Shown: positions 49,327 to 56,831 of the stretch, piece after piece
Layout of the letters: the number at the start of each line of letters is the position of its first letter
Numbering within the stretch: position 1 is the stretch's first letter
Assembly: GCA_021816695.1 (NCBI GenBank)
Contig: JAKAXE010000007.1
Location: forward strand, 1 to 56,831
Direction: 5' to 3'
Length of the DNA stretch: 56,831 nucleotides
Source of the DNA: a bacterium
GTDB taxonomy: Bacteria; Chloroflexota; Dormibacteria; Aeolococcales; Bog-877
Notes under the pieces: generated by a model
What the model was told of the DNA's origin: nothing
Seen by the model: only the letters and a program-made list of their open reading frames with translations
Database searches by the model: none
Program-made: the position numbers and the translations under genes

Positions 49327-51527
49327 CCGGCTGGCCGGCCCTCACCGCCTACTGGGTACTGGTGGCGGCTGCGGGGTGGGGACTGACCTCCCTCATCCCC
49401 CTCAAGTGGCTGCCCCTGGAGCGGCTGGCCGCGGCAGCCCTAACGGGCCTGGTGGGCTCGACGCTCCTGGGGTTCCTCCTGGCTCTTGCGCTGGGGCCTG
49501 GACCAGCCGCGGCCCTGCTGCCCCCGGCCCTGATCACCGCATTGACCTTGGCCAGATTCCGGCCGAGAAGGCTCCGGCCCTGGCCCGTGCAGCTTCCGCC
49601 GCGCCTCGGGACGGCCGGTTTCCGGTGGTCACTGGCGATCGTGGTGGTCACCGGGTTGGGCAGCTGGTTCCTCTTCGCCCACGCTCTCCAGGTGGGGCCG
49701 CACGGGACCCTGGTGGCGGCCTCCAACCTCTGGGGCGACTGGTCCGTCCACACCAGCTACGTCCAGAGCTTCCATCTGGGTCGCAACCTGCCTCCCCGGG
49801 ACAGCGTGGAGGCCGGGACGGCCTTCCGCTACCCCTTCCTGGTGGACTTCCAACCGGCGCTGCTGGAGGCGCTGGGGCAGAACCTCGCCGGGGCGCTGGA
49901 CATGCCGTCATTCGTGGTCGGCTGGGCTGCCATGGTCCTCGTCTTCCAACTCGCGACCAGGGTCACCCGCCGGCCCGCGGCGGGAGCTCTCACCCTTGCT
50001 CTGGTCCTCTTCGGTGGCGGTCTGGGGTTCGTGGGAGCCTACGGGGACGGCTGCCAGCAGCTGGCGGTCAGCCAGCCGGGCTTCGACTCCGCCGCCTGCA
50101 CTCACCTCGGCGCCGCGACCCCCTCGGCGGTGGTGGCCTTCGTAGGTCATCTTCCCACCGAGCTGACCCACCTTCCCCGCTTCTACGACGGCCAGCAGCA
50201 GGTGGACCCGCCTCTGCCCGACCTGCAGTGGTACGAGCCCCTCCTGGTCTACTGGCTTCCCCAGCGCGACTTCGCCTTCGGGATGGGGCTTGTGGCGCTG
50301 GGGCTGAGCTGCCTCTGGGAGGCGGTCAGGAGGCGGCGGACGGTTCTGGCCATCGCCGCCGGGATCCTCACCGCCGCAGTTCCTCTTTTCAACCCCTTCG
50401 GCTACCTGTTCCTTGGCCTCTCCGCCCTCTGGTGGAGCTGGCGACGAGGGTGGTGGCGGGGGATGGCCGCCGCCATCCTCCCGGCAGCTCTTCTCGGGCT
50501 TCCCCAGCTCTACTTCGAGGTCACCGGCCCGCACGGCTCAGCGAGCGGACCGCTGGGGCCGAACCTATTCCCCGCGCTCGACCTGGGCTGGCTCTCCCAC
50601 GCCGCCTCAGCCTGCACCGCGACGCAACTCCGGGCCGGGGACGCCTGCTCAGCCCTCTACCTCGCCGGTGCATCGCCCGCCGACATGGGCAGGTACCTCC
50701 TGCAGACCCTCTCGCAGCCCTCCTTCTACGGCGCCTTCCTCGGCTTCTGGCTGTCCAACACGGGGATCTTCATGGTCCTGGCGGTGGGCTTGGTGGTGCT
50801 GGCCGCCACGCGGGGAAGGACCTCGGTCAGGTCCCGTCGCCTCCAACTGCTGCGCTTCTGGGCACCGGGCTGGGTCGCGTTTCTGCTGGCCAACCTCGTC
50901 ATCACCCAGCCCTGGAACTGGGACAACACCAAGCTGCTCAGCTACTGGTACGTGGTCGGGGCCATCCCCCTCGCCTGGCTCCTCACCCAGGTGCCTCGAG
51001 GGGCCTGGCTCCGGGGTCTGGCGACGGTGGCCACCCTTACGCTGGTCGCGAGTGGGATCCTGGCCGAGCTGGCCGGCCTGGAGGGGCGGAGCAACGTCCT
51101 GCAGACGGCTCCCAGCGGTGCCACCGCCTCCTTGGCCGGTCCGGCTGAGCTCACCGTCGCCAGTGAGGTTGAGCGGAGGACCAGCCCGCGGGCCATCTTC
51201 CTGACCGAGGGTCAGCCCAACGACCCGGTCACCTCGCTCGCCGGGCGCACCGCGGTGCTGGGCTACTACGGCTGGCTCTGGAGCTACGGTCAGCCGCTCG
51301 CCGCCCGCTACCGGGCGGTGCGGCTGATGTACGCCGGATGCCGGGCATCCGGCCCCTGTCAGGTGGGCTACCTCCTGGCTCGGTACCGGGTCGGCTACGT
51401 CGAGTTCGAGCCCGGCGACTACAACCAGATCTCGGCCAATCTCTCCTGGTACCGCGAGCAGCATCTGCCGGTGGTGGCCTCGGCCCCGGGCTACCTGATC
51501 TTCGACGTCCGCAGCCTCTGGCGCTGA
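49317..51527 (+). CDS. Polytopic GT-C-like membrane protein
   Basis: The 736-residue protein has ten or more hydrophobic segments in the first ~600 residues and a soluble C-terminal part. An acidic loop motif after an early helix, SNLWGDWSVHTSYVQSFHLG, followed by FRYPFLVDFQPALLEAL, fits GT-C glycosyltransferase topology. The C-terminus has SPRAIFLTEGQPNDPVTSLAGRTAVLGYYGWLWSYG, typical of bacterial membrane mannosyltransferase-like proteins. The donor is unknown, perhaps polyprenyl-phosphate sugar. The TTG at 49317 lies inside the end of the PMT gene with a weak ribosome-binding site, so the exact start is uncertain. Confidence 0.68.
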   Translation: MVLTGWPALTAYWVLVAAAGWGLTSLIPLKWLPLERLAAAALTGLVGSTLLGFLLALALGPGPAAALLPPALITALTLARFRPRRLRPWPVQLPPRLGTAGFRWSLAIVVVTGLGSWFLFAHALQVGPHGTLVAASNLWGDWSVHTSYVQSFHLGRNLPPRDSVEAGTAFRYPFLVDFQPALLEALGQNLAGALDMPSFVVGWAAMVLVFQLATRVTRRPAAGALTLALVLFGGGLGFVGAYGDGCQQLAVSQPGFDSAACTHLGAATPSAVVAFVGHLPTELTHLPRFYDGQQQVDPPLPDLQWYEPLLVYWLPQRDFAFGMGLVALGLSCLWEAVRRRRTVLAIAAGILTAAVPLFNPFGYLFLGLSALWWSWRRGWWRGMAAAILPAALLGLPQLYFEVTGPHGSASGPLGPNLFPALDLGWLSHAASACTATQLRAGDACSALYLAGASPADMGRYLLQTLSQPSFYGAFLGFWLSNTGIFMVLAVGLVVLAATRGRTSVRSRRLQLLRFWAPGWVAFLLANLVITQPWNWDNTKLLSYWYVVGAIPLAWLLTQVPRGAWLRGLATVATLTLVASGILAELAGLEGRSNVLQTAPSGATASLAGPAELTVASEVERRTSPRAIFLTEGQPNDPVTSLAGRTAVLGYYGWLWSYGQPLAARYRAVRLMYAGCRASGPCQVGYLLARYRVGYVEFEPGDYNQISANLSWYREQHLPVVASAPGYLIFDVRSLWR

Positions 51528-51578
51528 GACCCGGTCGTCCAGCCATACTCCGGGGGTGATTCTCCCGGTTCGCCACCT

Positions 51579-52418
51579 GTGCTAGACGGCCACTGCCACC
51601 TGGTACCCCCCTGGCTGCGGGCGGCCGGTTCGGTGGCCTGGAGCGACTCCTGGTTCGCCACCTGCCACGGCGCCGCGCATCCTCGGTTCGCCTCGGGTCA
51701 GGACGTGGTGGCCGAGCTGGACCGGGAGGGCGGGGGTCGGGCGGTCGTATTCGGCTGGCCCTTCTCCGACCCGGGACTGCTCGCCGAGGTGAACGACTGG
51801 GTCGCTGAGGAGGTGGCGCGCCACCCCACCCGACTGACCGGCCTGGCGGTGGTCAACCCCGCCTCGGAGCGGGCCGCCTCCGAGCTGGAACGATGCCGAG
51901 GGATCGGCCTGGTGGGGCTGGGGGAGCTCAACGCCGACGGCCAGGGGTTTGACCTCGAATGGGTGGGGGGGCTGCGCCGAGCGCTCATGGCCTGCTCCGA
52001 CCTGGGTTGGCCGGCCATCCTCCACTGCAGCGAGCCCGTCGGCCACGACTACGCCGGCAAGGGCACGGCCACGCCGGACCGCCTCTGGCGGCTCCTCGGC
52101 CCCCTCCTGGAGGAGGCTCAAGGGTTGAGGCTCTGCCTGGCCCACCTGGGCGGCGGCCTTCCGCTCTATGCCCACATGCCCGAGGTGGCGAGGCTCTGCC
52201 GCGGCCTCTGGTTCGACACGGCCGCCCTGCCCTACCTGTACTCGGAGAGGGTGCTGGCTGACGTCGCCCGGCTCATCGGCCGGGAGCGGATCTGCTTTGG
52301 CACCGACTTCCCGCTGCTGCGACCGAGCCGCTACCGTACCCACCTGGAGGCGATCCCCGGGCCCGACGGCCGGGATCCCTGGCTGGAGGAGGCGACACTT
52401 CGGTGGGTGGCGGGATGA
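51579..52418 (+). CDS. Amidohydrolase-family metal-dependent hydrolase
   Basis: The 279-residue TIM-barrel hydrolase (amidohydrolase_2 type) has the HxH metal motif MLDGHCHLVP, a His in ILHCSEPVGHDY, AHLGGGLP, and the catalytic Asp in FGTDFPLLRPS. Substrate is unknown; relatives include decarboxylases and hydrolases of cyclic or aromatic acids. The GTG start is 51 bp after the GT-C-like gene. Its last codons overlap the glycosyltransferase start by 4 nt. Confidence 0.85.
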   Translation: MLDGHCHLVPPWLRAAGSVAWSDSWFATCHGAAHPRFASGQDVVAELDREGGGRAVVFGWPFSDPGLLAEVNDWVAEEVARHPTRLTGLAVVNPASERAASELERCRGIGLVGLGELNADGQGFDLEWVGGLRRALMACSDLGWPAILHCSEPVGHDYAGKGTATPDRLWRLLGPLLEEAQGLRLCLAHLGGGLPLYAHMPEVARLCRGLWFDTAALPYLYSERVLADVARLIGRERICFGTDFPLLRPSRYRTHLEAIPGPDGRDPWLEEATLRWVAG

Positions 52419-53710
52419 GCCAGACGCGGGAGCTGGCGTTCGCCGTGGTCTCGATGGAGGGGCCAGACGAGTACAGCCAGGCCGGCGGCCTGGGGGTGCG
52501 AGTCGCCCACCTCAGCTCGGCCCTGGCCGCCGCTGGCTACCCCACCTGGCTGTACTTCGTGGGAGACCCGGGGCGCCCTGCCACCGAGGTGCGGGATGGG
52601 GTGACCCTGAGGAGGGTGGCCCAGGAGGTCTCTCGCCAGCACCCCCGGGGGGTGTACGACGGGGAGGGGCTCAAGGCTGCCCACCTGGCCGCCACCTTCC
52701 CCTCCGAGCTGGTGCTCAACTTCGCCCTGCCCCAGCTTCGCGAGGAGAGGACCCCGGTGGTCCTCTTCGAGGAGTGGCACACCGCCCCCCTGGTCCGGCG
52801 CGTATCGGACTTCCTCTGGCAGGAGGGGGCGAGGGACCGCTCGCTACTGGTCTGGAATGCCAACAATCAGTTCGGATTCGAGGCCATCGACTGGGCGGCC
52901 CTCGCCTACACCTCCTCGGTGACGACGGTGAGCCGCTACATGCGGGTCCTGCTCCAGGCACGGGGCGTCGACCCTCTGGTGATCCCCAACGGGATCCCGC
53001 TTTCGGCCCTGCGCCGGCCTCCTGCGGCCGCGGTCCAACGGCTGCGGCGGGGGGCGGGAGAGCGCCAGTTCGTCCTCAAGATCGGGCGCTTCCACCCCGA
53101 CAAGCGCTGGGCCCAGGCGATCTCCGCTCTTGGCGAGCTGCGCCGCCGCGGGGTTCCCGTGCGCATGCTGGCACGCGGGGGAGGCGAGTCCTACGGCCGC
53201 GAGCTCATGCGGTCCGCCGAGGGGCTTGGCCTCCGGGTCGCCACCTGGCGGGCGCCCATCCACTCCGCCTCCGACCTGGCTGCGGCCATGGAGGCCAGCT
53301 CAGAGGCGGACATCCTGGAGCTGGCCACCTTCCTGCCCGAGTCTCTTCTCCCGGTGCTCTACGTGGCGGCCCAGGCGGTCCTGGCCAACTCCGGGTTCGA
53401 GCCCTTCGGGCTGGTGGGACTGGAGACCATGGCCGCCGGGGGGGTGGCGGTGGTGGGGGCGACCGGTGAGGACTACGCCCGCCACCGCCACAACTGCCTG
53501 GTGGCGCAGACGGACGAGGCCTTCGAGCTGGCCGGGATCGTTGAGTCACTGGTGGCCGAGCCGGCTCTGGAGCGGTCCATCCGGAGGGCGGGTCGGGCCA
53601 CCGCCAGGACCTACACCTGGCCGGAGGTGGTGGCTGGGGATCTGGTTCCCCGGCTGCCGCTGCTCGCGGCTCGACAGATGGTGCGCTGGCCGTCCCTGCC
53701 TAAGGGGTGA
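52415..53710 (+). CDS. GT4-type glycosyltransferase (glycogen-synthase-like)
   Basis: A cytoplasmic GT-B enzyme of ~431 residues. The N-terminus has YSQAGGLGVRVAHLSSALAAAGYPTWLYFVGD, similar to the KxGGLGxVxxxLxxxL motif of glycogen/starch synthase-like GTs. The C-terminal donor-binding domain has VLKIGRFHPDKRW and the E-x7-E signature in NSGFEPFGLVGLETMAAGGVAVVG. It would use a nucleotide sugar; the acceptor is unknown. The ATG at 52415 is preferred over a start four codons earlier because it makes an ATGA overlap. It overlaps the MFS gene by 4 nt. Confidence 0.88.
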   Translation: MSQTRELAFAVVSMEGPDEYSQAGGLGVRVAHLSSALAAAGYPTWLYFVGDPGRPATEVRDGVTLRRVAQEVSRQHPRGVYDGEGLKAAHLAATFPSELVLNFALPQLREERTPVVLFEEWHTAPLVRRVSDFLWQEGARDRSLLVWNANNQFGFEAIDWAALAYTSSVTTVSRYMRVLLQARGVDPLVIPNGIPLSALRRPPAAAVQRLRRGAGERQFVLKIGRFHPDKRWAQAISALGELRRRGVPVRMLARGGGESYGRELMRSAEGLGLRVATWRAPIHSASDLAAAMEASSEADILELATFLPESLLPVLYVAAQAVLANSGFEPFGLVGLETMAAGGVAVVGATGEDYARHRHNCLVAQTDEAFELAGIVESLVAEPALERSIRRAGRATARTYTWPEVVAGDLVPRLPLLAARQMVRWPSLPKG

Positions 53711-54915
53711 GCGCCAGCAGCCCTCCCCAGCCCCGCCGCCTCAGGTCTCTGGCGCTATTGGCCCTCACCTTCGCGGTGGGGTTCAACCTGAGGGCCGCCG
53801 TCCTCGGCGTCCCCCCCGTCCTCAGCGCGGTCCGCGTCCAGCTCCACCTCAGCTACTCCCAGCTGGGCCTCCTGGGGGGGATTCCGATCCTGGCCTTCGG
53901 CCTCACAGCCATACCGGCCGCCCGCCTGGTCCGCCGGCATGGAGGCTGGAAGGTGGTGGTGGCGGGGCTGGGGCTGGCGGCGGCCGGCGAACTGCTGCGG
54001 GTCGTGGCCTTCCAGCCCGCCGCTCTGTTCGTGGGCACGGCGATCATGGGGGTGGGGATCGCCGCCACCCAGCCCGGCCTGCCGGTCCTGGTCCAGGCGT
54101 GGTTTCGGGGCCGGGTGCAGAGCTCCTCAGTGACCCTTACGCTGGGGATCACCGTGGGGGAGCTGGTGGCGGCCAGCCTGACCGGATCGGCCCTGCTGCC
54201 GGCGGTGGGCAGCTGGCAGGGGACCATGGTTTTCTGGGGCCTTCTCGGCCTCCTCTGCGCCGGGGCCTGGGCCGGCTTGGCGCCTCGTGCCAACGCCGGG
54301 CGGACCAACGACCGGACCTCGCGCTGGCTGCCCCTGGTCCGACCGTCACGGGTCTGGGCCGTCTACGTCTGCTTCGCCGGCCAATCCCTGGTCTTCTTCT
54401 CCGCCAACACCTGGATCCCGCTCACCGCGCCGGGCGGCTCCCACTCCGCCGGGGCCACCGTGGCGCTGGCGGCGCTCAATGGGGTGATGGTGCCGGTCGA
54501 CCTGGTGCTGGTCTTCTGGCCCCGCCAGTTCGCCACCCGCTGGGAGTTCTACCTGGCCAGCGGGATGGTGGTCCTCATGGGATGCCTCGCCTGGATCTGG
54601 TGGAGCTCCTCTCTCCCCTGGCTTGGCCCTGGCCTGATCGGAGCCGGGGTGGCGACCAACTTCGCCGGCCTTCTCGCCTACCCACCGCTGGTGGCCCCCG
54701 CGCAGCAGGTGGCCCAGCTCACCTCGGTGATGCTTACGGTGGGGTACGGTTGCGCCTTCCTGGGACCGTTGCTGGGCGGGGTGGCGGTGGACCTGGGAGG
54801 CGGCCGCCTCTCCCCGTTCATCCCCATAACCGTGGCCGCGGCGGTCATGATGGTGGTCTCCCCGGCGGTGCCCCGGCGCCTTCCCCGTCGGCTGGCCATG
54901 GGGGAGGCGGGCTGA
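53707..54915 (+). CDS. MFS transporter, CynX/NimT-like
   Basis: The 402-residue protein has about 12 hydrophobic helices. The start LALLALTFAVGFNLRAAVLGVPPVLSAVRVQL resembles the CynX/NimT subfamily (x-NLRxxxxxxxPL), and LVRRHGGWKVVV is the MFS loop 2-3 motif. Substrate is not predictable. The GTG start overlaps the glycosyltransferase stop. Co-transcription suggests export or uptake related to the glycan genes, but that is inference. Confidence 0.85.
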   Translation: MSASSPPQPRRLRSLALLALTFAVGFNLRAAVLGVPPVLSAVRVQLHLSYSQLGLLGGIPILAFGLTAIPAARLVRRHGGWKVVVAGLGLAAAGELLRVVAFQPAALFVGTAIMGVGIAATQPGLPVLVQAWFRGRVQSSSVTLTLGITVGELVAASLTGSALLPAVGSWQGTMVFWGLLGLLCAGAWAGLAPRANAGRTNDRTSRWLPLVRPSRVWAVYVCFAGQSLVFFSANTWIPLTAPGGSHSAGATVALAALNGVMVPVDLVLVFWPRQFATRWEFYLASGMVVLMGCLAWIWWSSSLPWLGPGLIGAGVATNFAGLLAYPPLVAPAQQVAQLTSVMLTVGYGCAFLGPLLGGVAVDLGGGRLSPFIPITVAAAVMMVVSPAVPRRLPRRLAMGEAG

Positions 54916-54937
54916 CGGTGGGCAGAGGAGGCGGAGC

Positions 54938-55567
54938 ATGGGAGTGAGCCTGAGCGGCGCCGACTGGGACTATCAGGGCGAGGTGTGGGTGCGGCGGCGC
55001 CGGGTCGGCCCGCTGGACAACGACGCCTACTTCGTGGCCTGCCCCGAGACGGGCGAGGCGGTCCTGATCGATGCCGCCAACGAGGCCCCCAAGCTGATCG
55101 CCGCAGCGCAGGGGCTGGAGCTGCAAGCCATCCTAGAGACCCACGGGCACTGGGACCACTGGCAGGCGCTGGCCCAGGTGGCGGGGGAGTTCCCGGCAGC
55201 GGTGGTCGCTGCCCATCCCGACGACCTGGGGATGTTCCCCCCGCCTCCCCCGGGCCACCACCTGCACGATGGAGAGGTGGTCGAGTTCGGCCGCCGTCGT
55301 CTCTCGGTGATCCACACTCCGGGGCACACCCCGGGCAGCGTCTGCTTCCTGGCCCCCGGCATCCTCTTCTCTGGGGATACCCTCTTCCCCGGTGGGCCGG
55401 GCTCCACCCGGCCCCCGGAGGGCGACTTCGACACCATCCTGGAAAGCATCGAGGTGAAGCTCTGGCCACTTCCGGACGCGACCCTGGTGCTCCCTGGTCA
55501 CGGGGACCCCACCACCATCGGCGCGGAGCGGCCCCAGCTGGACATCTGGCGCAGGCGGGGTTGGTAG
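54938..55567 (+). CDS. Metallo-beta-lactamase-fold hydrolase (glyoxalase II-like)
   Basis: The 209 residues have the MBL zinc motif THGHWDHWQAL (HxHxDH), the next His in IHTPGHTPGSVCF, the bridging Asp in FSGDTLFPG and the final His in VLPGHGDPTTIG. Substrate could be a glutathione- or thiol-type thioester or another ester. GGCGGAG precedes the ATG. It ends 4 bp before the convergent rnhB stop. Confidence 0.9.
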   Translation: MGVSLSGADWDYQGEVWVRRRRVGPLDNDAYFVACPETGEAVLIDAANEAPKLIAAAQGLELQAILETHGHWDHWQALAQVAGEFPAAVVAAHPDDLGMFPPPPPGHHLHDGEVVEFGRRRLSVIHTPGHTPGSVCFLAPGILFSGDTLFPGGPGSTRPPEGDFDTILESIEVKLWPLPDATLVLPGHGDPTTIGAERPQLDIWRRRGW

Positions 55568-55571
55568 CCAG

Positions 55572-56147
55572 CTAGAGGGGGAGGCGAGGTTCCAGGTGGA
55601 CGAAGGTCGTCCGGTGCAGCTCGACCGGGCCAATCTCCCGGAGGGCTTCGAGGTGATCGCGGCTCCCGTATCCCTTGTTGCGCCTCCAGCCGAACCGGGG
55701 ATGGACACGGTCGAGTTCGACCATCAGGCGATCGCGATGCACCTTGGCGACGATCGAGGCGGCCGAGATCGCCCCCACCAGCCGGTCCCCCCCAGGGATG
55801 CAGCGGTGGGGCCGGCGCGGGTCCAGGCGGAGGTTGCCGTCCACCAGATACAGCGGGGCGGGCACCCGGCGCATGAGCTCCTCAAAGGCCCAGCGGTTGG
55901 CCCATCCCACCCCCCGGAGATCGATGTCCTGGGGGGACACCTCCACCACCTCGACCGCCGTGGCGACCTCCCGGATGGCCGCCTCCGCCCGCTCGCGCTG
56001 CAAGGCGGTCAGGAGCTTGCTGTCGCGGAGCAGGGGGTGTGTGAACGCCGCGGGCAGGATCACCGCGGCCGCGACCAGCGGACCGGCCAGTGCGCCCCGG
56101 CCCACCTCGTCCATCCCACAGGCACCCTCGGGCACGTCCAGGGACAT
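55572..56147 (-). CDS. rnhB: Ribonuclease HII
   Basis: RNase HII removes ribonucleotides from DNA and RNA-DNA hybrids. The 191-residue protein has the catalytic start CGMDEVGRGALAGPLVAAAVIL (DEVGRG), DSKLLTALQRERA, YLVDGNLRL (Asp), and the SAASIVAKVHRDRLM motif, with the C-terminal HPRFGWRRNKGYGSRDHLEAL. The ATG is separated by 14 bp from a divergent gene, and a TAGAGT hexamer lies 7 nt before it. Confidence 0.95.
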   Translation of the reverse strand: MSLDVPEGACGMDEVGRGALAGPLVAAAVILPAAFTHPLLRDSKLLTALQRERAEAAIREVATAVEVVEVSPQDIDLRGVGWANRWAFEELMRRVPAPLYLVDGNLRLDPRRPHRCIPGGDRLVGAISAASIVAKVHRDRLMVELDRVHPRFGWRRNKGYGSRDHLEALREIGPVELHRTTFVHLEPRLPL

Positions 56148-56154
56148 TCCCGCA

Positions 56155-56160
56155 ACTCTA
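56155..56160 (-). promoter_or_regulatory. Candidate -10 box (TAGAGT) for rnhB
   Basis: On the minus strand TAGAGT ends 7 nt before the rnhB ATG, matching the TANNNT near-leaderless pattern. It occupies the 14-bp gap to the divergent gene. Confidence 0.35.
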
Positions 56161-56161
56161 C

Positions 56162-56831
56162 GTGAGCCAGCCCCTCACACTTGGCCGCCTCCTGGAGCTG
56201 ATCCTGCGCGGTCCGGAGCGGCTCAGGTCCAGGGAGTTCCATGCCCAGGTCACGACCTGTAGGGGCACGGCTCAGACCTGGCCGATCTCAGCGGACCCGG
56301 GGCCCCTCCACGCCAGTGAGCCCGAGTTTTTCGCCGCCGGGCCGTCGGGCTGGCGCTATGAGCCGGTGCTTCCTGGCAGCGGCGGACCGGCCAGGTTGGA
56401 GAACGGGGCCGGGGGCTGGTGGGAGCTGGACCGCCCGTGGGTCCAGGAGCACCTCGATCCGGGCCCGCTCCTCTCCTCGCTTTACGACCTCCGCGCGGCG
56501 GACACCAAGAGCGGACCTGTGCTGAGCGGCCGCGTGAGGCCAGTCCGTGACATGGATGACCTCGCCGCTCTGGTGTACGGCTTCGGCGGGGACAGCTGGG
56601 CGGGCGTGGTGGATCCACGTACCGGGGTGCTGCGGGAGGCCCGGTGGCTGCGGTCGGGCCGGGTGGGGTTCCGCTCCCGGATGAGGTTGGAGCTGGTGGG
56701 CCGGCCCCTGCCACCGCTTCGTTCGCGGCCGGAGTGGCAGGCGGCGCTGGAGCGGATGGCGAACGCCGCCGGGGAGCTGGAGCGGGCCCGGTTCCGGGCC
56801 ACCGTGCGGGTGAGCTACTCCGTTGCGGGTG
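56162..56831 (+). CDS. Unidentified protein, truncated by the window end
   Basis: An open frame of 223 codons runs from a GTG to the window edge with no stop. The predicted product starts MSQPLTLGRLLELILRGPERL, then has EFHAQVTTCRGTAQTWPI, FFAAGPSGWRYEPV, ARLENGAGGWWELDRPW, and later GGDSWAGVVDPRTGVLREARWL. The alternation of strands with Trp/Arg looks like a beta-rich domain similar in style to outer-membrane lipoprotein-sorting (LolA/LppX-like) proteins, but no family can be named, and no signal peptide is seen. Third-position GC is high, as in neighbouring real genes, and the minus-strand frames look like shadows. Confidence 0.6.
   Translation, partial: MSQPLTLGRLLELILRGPERLRSREFHAQVTTCRGTAQTWPISADPGPLHASEPEFFAAGPSGWRYEPVLPGSGGPARLENGAGGWWELDRPWVQEHLDPGPLLSSLYDLRAADTKSGPVLSGRVRPVRDMDDLAALVYGFGGDSWAGVVDPRTGVLREARWLRSGRVGFRSRMRLELVGRPLPPLRSRPEWQAALERMANAAGELERARFRATVRVSYSVAG

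Noticed and set aside
1-56831. CRISPR arrays or rRNA genes
   Set aside because: No regularly spaced direct repeats and no rRNA-like sequence were noticed on either strand.

Overview
This is a high-GC (visually about 70% G+C) bacterial chromosome segment with very compact coding. Many neighbours overlap by 4 nt (ATGA, GTGA, TTGA) and GTG/TTG starts are common. The gene order mixes Firmicutes-like blocks (smc-ftsY-ylxM-ffh-rpsP-khpA-rimM-trmD-rplS; topA then hslVU; rpsB-tsf-pyrH-frr-uppS-cdsA-dxr-rseP-ispG) with actinobacterial-looking traits: a SepIVA-like protein beside coaD, protein O-mannosyltransferases and a SARP-type regulator. This suggests a deep-branching terrestrial high-GC lineage such as Chloroflexota or Candidatus Dormibacterota. 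That placement is inference; the window holds no rRNA marker.

Layout. 1-15227 (+): the tail of recG, then rsmD, coaD, a sepIVA-like gene, rpmF, fabD, acpP, rnc with a very long Arg/Ser-rich tail, smc, ftsY, ylxM, ffh, rpsP, khpA, rimM, trmD, rplS and an orphan TadZ/CpaE-like ATPase. 15224-17724 (-): a GT-C membrane glycosyltransferase and a ferredoxin-NADP-reductase-like flavoprotein. 17760-30036 (+): topA, hslV, hslU, then the rpsB to ispG block, covering translation, lipid carrier and isoprenoid synthesis and intramembrane proteolysis. 30071-39951 (-): a glutamine amidotransferase and aminotransferase pair, a cupredoxin lipoprotein, a SprT-like metalloprotein, a NodB-like lipoprotein, a secreted beta-solenoid-like protein, a two-gene membrane pair and a 925-residue ATPase/TPR/SARP regulator.

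39952-44067 is the most accessory-looking part. It holds two tandem paralogues of an uncharacterised family and a complete IS256-family element (1385 bp) with imperfect terminal inverted repeats and a perfect 8-bp target duplication, surrounded by gene-poor DNA. A tRNA-Leu(UAA) follows on the minus strand. From 44242 (+) comes a dsrE-dsrF-dsrH (tusDCB-like) trio coupled to a ThiF/MoeB-type adenylyltransferase, which looks like a sulfur-relay module. Then come an MTA phosphorylase and an envelope-glycosylation run: PH-domain membrane protein, protein O-mannosyltransferase, second GT-C-like membrane protein, amidohydrolase, GT4 glycosyltransferase, MFS transporter and MBL-fold hydrolase. rnhB lies on the minus strand, and an unidentified gene runs off the right edge.

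Several transcription units begin with a TANNNT hexamer 6-10 nt before the start codon, which suggests near-leaderless transcripts. The observations most worth follow-up are the DsrEFH-ThiF module, the RS-like tail of RNase III, the duplicated WPLPPPG family next to the IS, and the TadZ-like protein with a non-canonical P-loop.
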